From: Candidatus Solincola tengchongensis
Lineage (GTDB): Bacteria; Actinomycetota; Geothermincolia; Geothermincolales; RBG-13-55-18
Length of the DNA: 5,995 bases
Assembly (NCBI GenBank): GCA_015711895.1
Contig: JACVJH010000134.1
Location: forward strand, 1-5,995
Direction: 5' to 3'
Below, one piece after another: positions 4,898 through 5,995 of this stretch. The first letter of the stretch is position 1. Every line of letters begins with the position of its first letter. The position numbers and the translations under genes were made by a program. The notes below the pieces were generated by a model that did no database searches, was not told the origin of the DNA, and saw only the letters and a list, made by a program, of their open reading frames with translations.

Positions 4898-5995
4898 ATG
4901 ATTCCGAGTGACCTTGAGATCGCCCAGGCGGCGGAAATGCTACCCATCACTGAGATCGCCAGGAATATGGGGCTTGAGGAGGATGAGATCGAGCTCTACG
5001 GCAAGTACAAGGCCAAGATCAATTTCGAACAGGTCCTGGAACGTCTGAAGGACCGTCCGGACGCTAAGTATATCGATGTGACCGCCATCACCCCTACCCC
5101 TCTGGGCGAGGGCAAGACGGTTACCTCCATAGGGTTGACCCAGGCCCTAGGGAAGATAGGCAAGAACGTGATCCTCACCCTTCGCGAACCCTCCCTGGGA
5201 CCGGTCTTCGGTATCAAGGGCGGCGCGGCGGGAGGAGGATATTCCCAGGTGGTGCCCATGGAGGACCTCAACCTCCATTTCACCGGGGACATCCATGCCG
5301 TGGGAGCGGCCAACAACCTCCTGGCGGCCATGATCGATACCAGCATCCTTTTGGGCAACCCCCTGAACATCGACCCGCTGACCATCTCCTGGCGACGGGT
5401 GGTGGACATCAGCGACCGCGCCCTGCGAGACATCGTCATCGGGCTGGGAGGCCGTGAGAACGGGTATCCGCGTCAGACCGGTTACGACATCACCGTGGCC
5501 TCCGAGGTGATGGCCATCCTGGCGCTGGCCAAGAACCTCAGGGACCTTCGGGAGCGGTTGGGGCGCATCGTGGTGGCCTACACTTACGACGGCAAGCCGG
5601 TGACCGCCGAGGACCTCAAGGCGGCGGGCGCCATGACCGTGCTCCTCAAGGAGGCCCTCAAGCCCAACCTTATCCAGACCTTGGAGCACCAGCCCTGCAT
5701 CATGCATGCCGGACCCTTCGCCAACATCGCCCACGGCAACAACTCGGTGGTGGCCGACCTGGTGGCCCTCAAGTGCGCCGATTACGTGGTCACCGAGTCC
5801 GGGTTCGGTGCCGACTGCGGCGCGGAGAAGATGATGAACATCAAGGTCCGCGCGCTCGGCAAGTCCCCGGACTGCGTGGTCATAACCTGCACCATCCGGG
5901 CCCTGAAGATGCACGGCGGAGCCTTCACCGTGCGGCCGGGAAAGCCCATCGACGAGGAACTGGTGAAGAAGGAGAATATGCCCGCTCTGGAAGAG
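4898..5995 (+). CDS. fhs: Formate-tetrahydrofolate ligase (10-formyl-THF synthetase), N-terminal two thirds, cut by the window edge
   Basis: ATG 4898 is preceded by GGAAAGGAG with 7-nt spacing, and the next 366 codons reach the window edge; the family is usually about 555-590 aa, so the C-terminus is missing. The enzyme joins formate to tetrahydrofolate with ATP to make 10-formyl-THF, in the cytosol, for C1 biosynthesis or the methyl branch of the Wood-Ljungdahl pathway. Residues 66-74 (TPTPLGEGK, then T74) form the P-loop with K73. REPSLGP at 96-102 carries the arginine expected near formyl phosphate. The signature GIKGGAAGGGY is at 105-115 and VVPMEDLNLHFTGDIHAV at 118-135. TYDGKPVTAEDL, GPFANIAHGNNS and ESGFGADCGAEK follow. 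The second signature reads TCTIRALKMHGG (330-341), a variant of the usual VATVRALK-HGG. No frameshift is seen. No other C1 gene is visible upstream. Confidence 0.97.
   Translation, partial: MIPSDLEIAQAAEMLPITEIARNMGLEEDEIELYGKYKAKINFEQVLERLKDRPDAKYIDVTAITPTPLGEGKTVTSIGLTQALGKIGKNVILTLREPSLGPVFGIKGGAAGGGYSQVVPMEDLNLHFTGDIHAVGAANNLLAAMIDTSILLGNPLNIDPLTISWRRVVDISDRALRDIVIGLGGRENGYPRQTGYDITVASEVMAILALAKNLRDLRERLGRIVVAYTYDGKPVTAEDLKAAGAMTVLLKEALKPNLIQTLEHQPCIMHAGPFANIAHGNNSVVADLVALKCADYVVTESGFGADCGAEKMMNIKVRALGKSPDCVVITCTIRALKMHGGAFTVRPGKPIDEELVKKENMPALEE

Noticed and set aside
4548..4901. 117-codon frame whose TGA overlaps the fhs ATG as ATGA
   Set aside because: It spans the TATAAT promoter and uses runs of ATA and TTA codons unlike its neighbours, and the translation has no recognisable domain.

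Overview
The window is a GC-rich bacterial chromosome fragment. Coding third positions are mostly G or C, and AT-rich patches occur only between genes. It holds five protein genes, two of them cut by the window edges. Good Shine-Dalgarno sequences sit 7-8 nt before every start. A formate-tetrahydrofolate ligase (fhs) next to long GC-rich spacers would fit an anaerobe with tetrahydrofolate C1 or Wood-Ljungdahl metabolism. Actinomycetota or a deep-branching Gram-positive-like lineage is a guess. The sequence does not settle the taxon.

Layout from left to right. On the minus strand, the first 54 codons of an isochorismatase-family (cysteine) hydrolase start at 162 and run off the left edge. Also on the minus strand, 1716-388 encodes a complete phytoene-desaturase-like FAD oxidoreductase of 442 aa. 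A divergent 858-base spacer follows. On the plus strand, 2575-3228 is a 217-aa alpha/beta hydrolase of the HPHP/GxSxG type. It most likely starts at a GTG, although its frame is open far upstream. Next come a 602-base spacer with a perfect AT-rich palindrome at 3449-3465, a 92-aa DUF2267 protein at 3831-4109, and a 788-base spacer. At the right end is fhs, whose first 366 codons are present and which has a clear sigma70-type promoter (TTGCAA-N17-TATAAT) about 190 bases before its start.

The genes do not form one pathway or operon. The two minus-strand genes are separated by 225 bases, and the plus-strand genes by 600-800 bases. About 41 percent of the window (2473 of 5995 bases, counting the gene calls made here) has no convincing protein gene, which is high for a bacterium. 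Those spacers carry hairpins, short direct repeats and AT-rich promoter-like patches, and they are where anything undescribed would be. I found no CRISPR array, transposase, tRNA, rRNA or recognisable riboswitch, and no clear defence or biosynthetic system.
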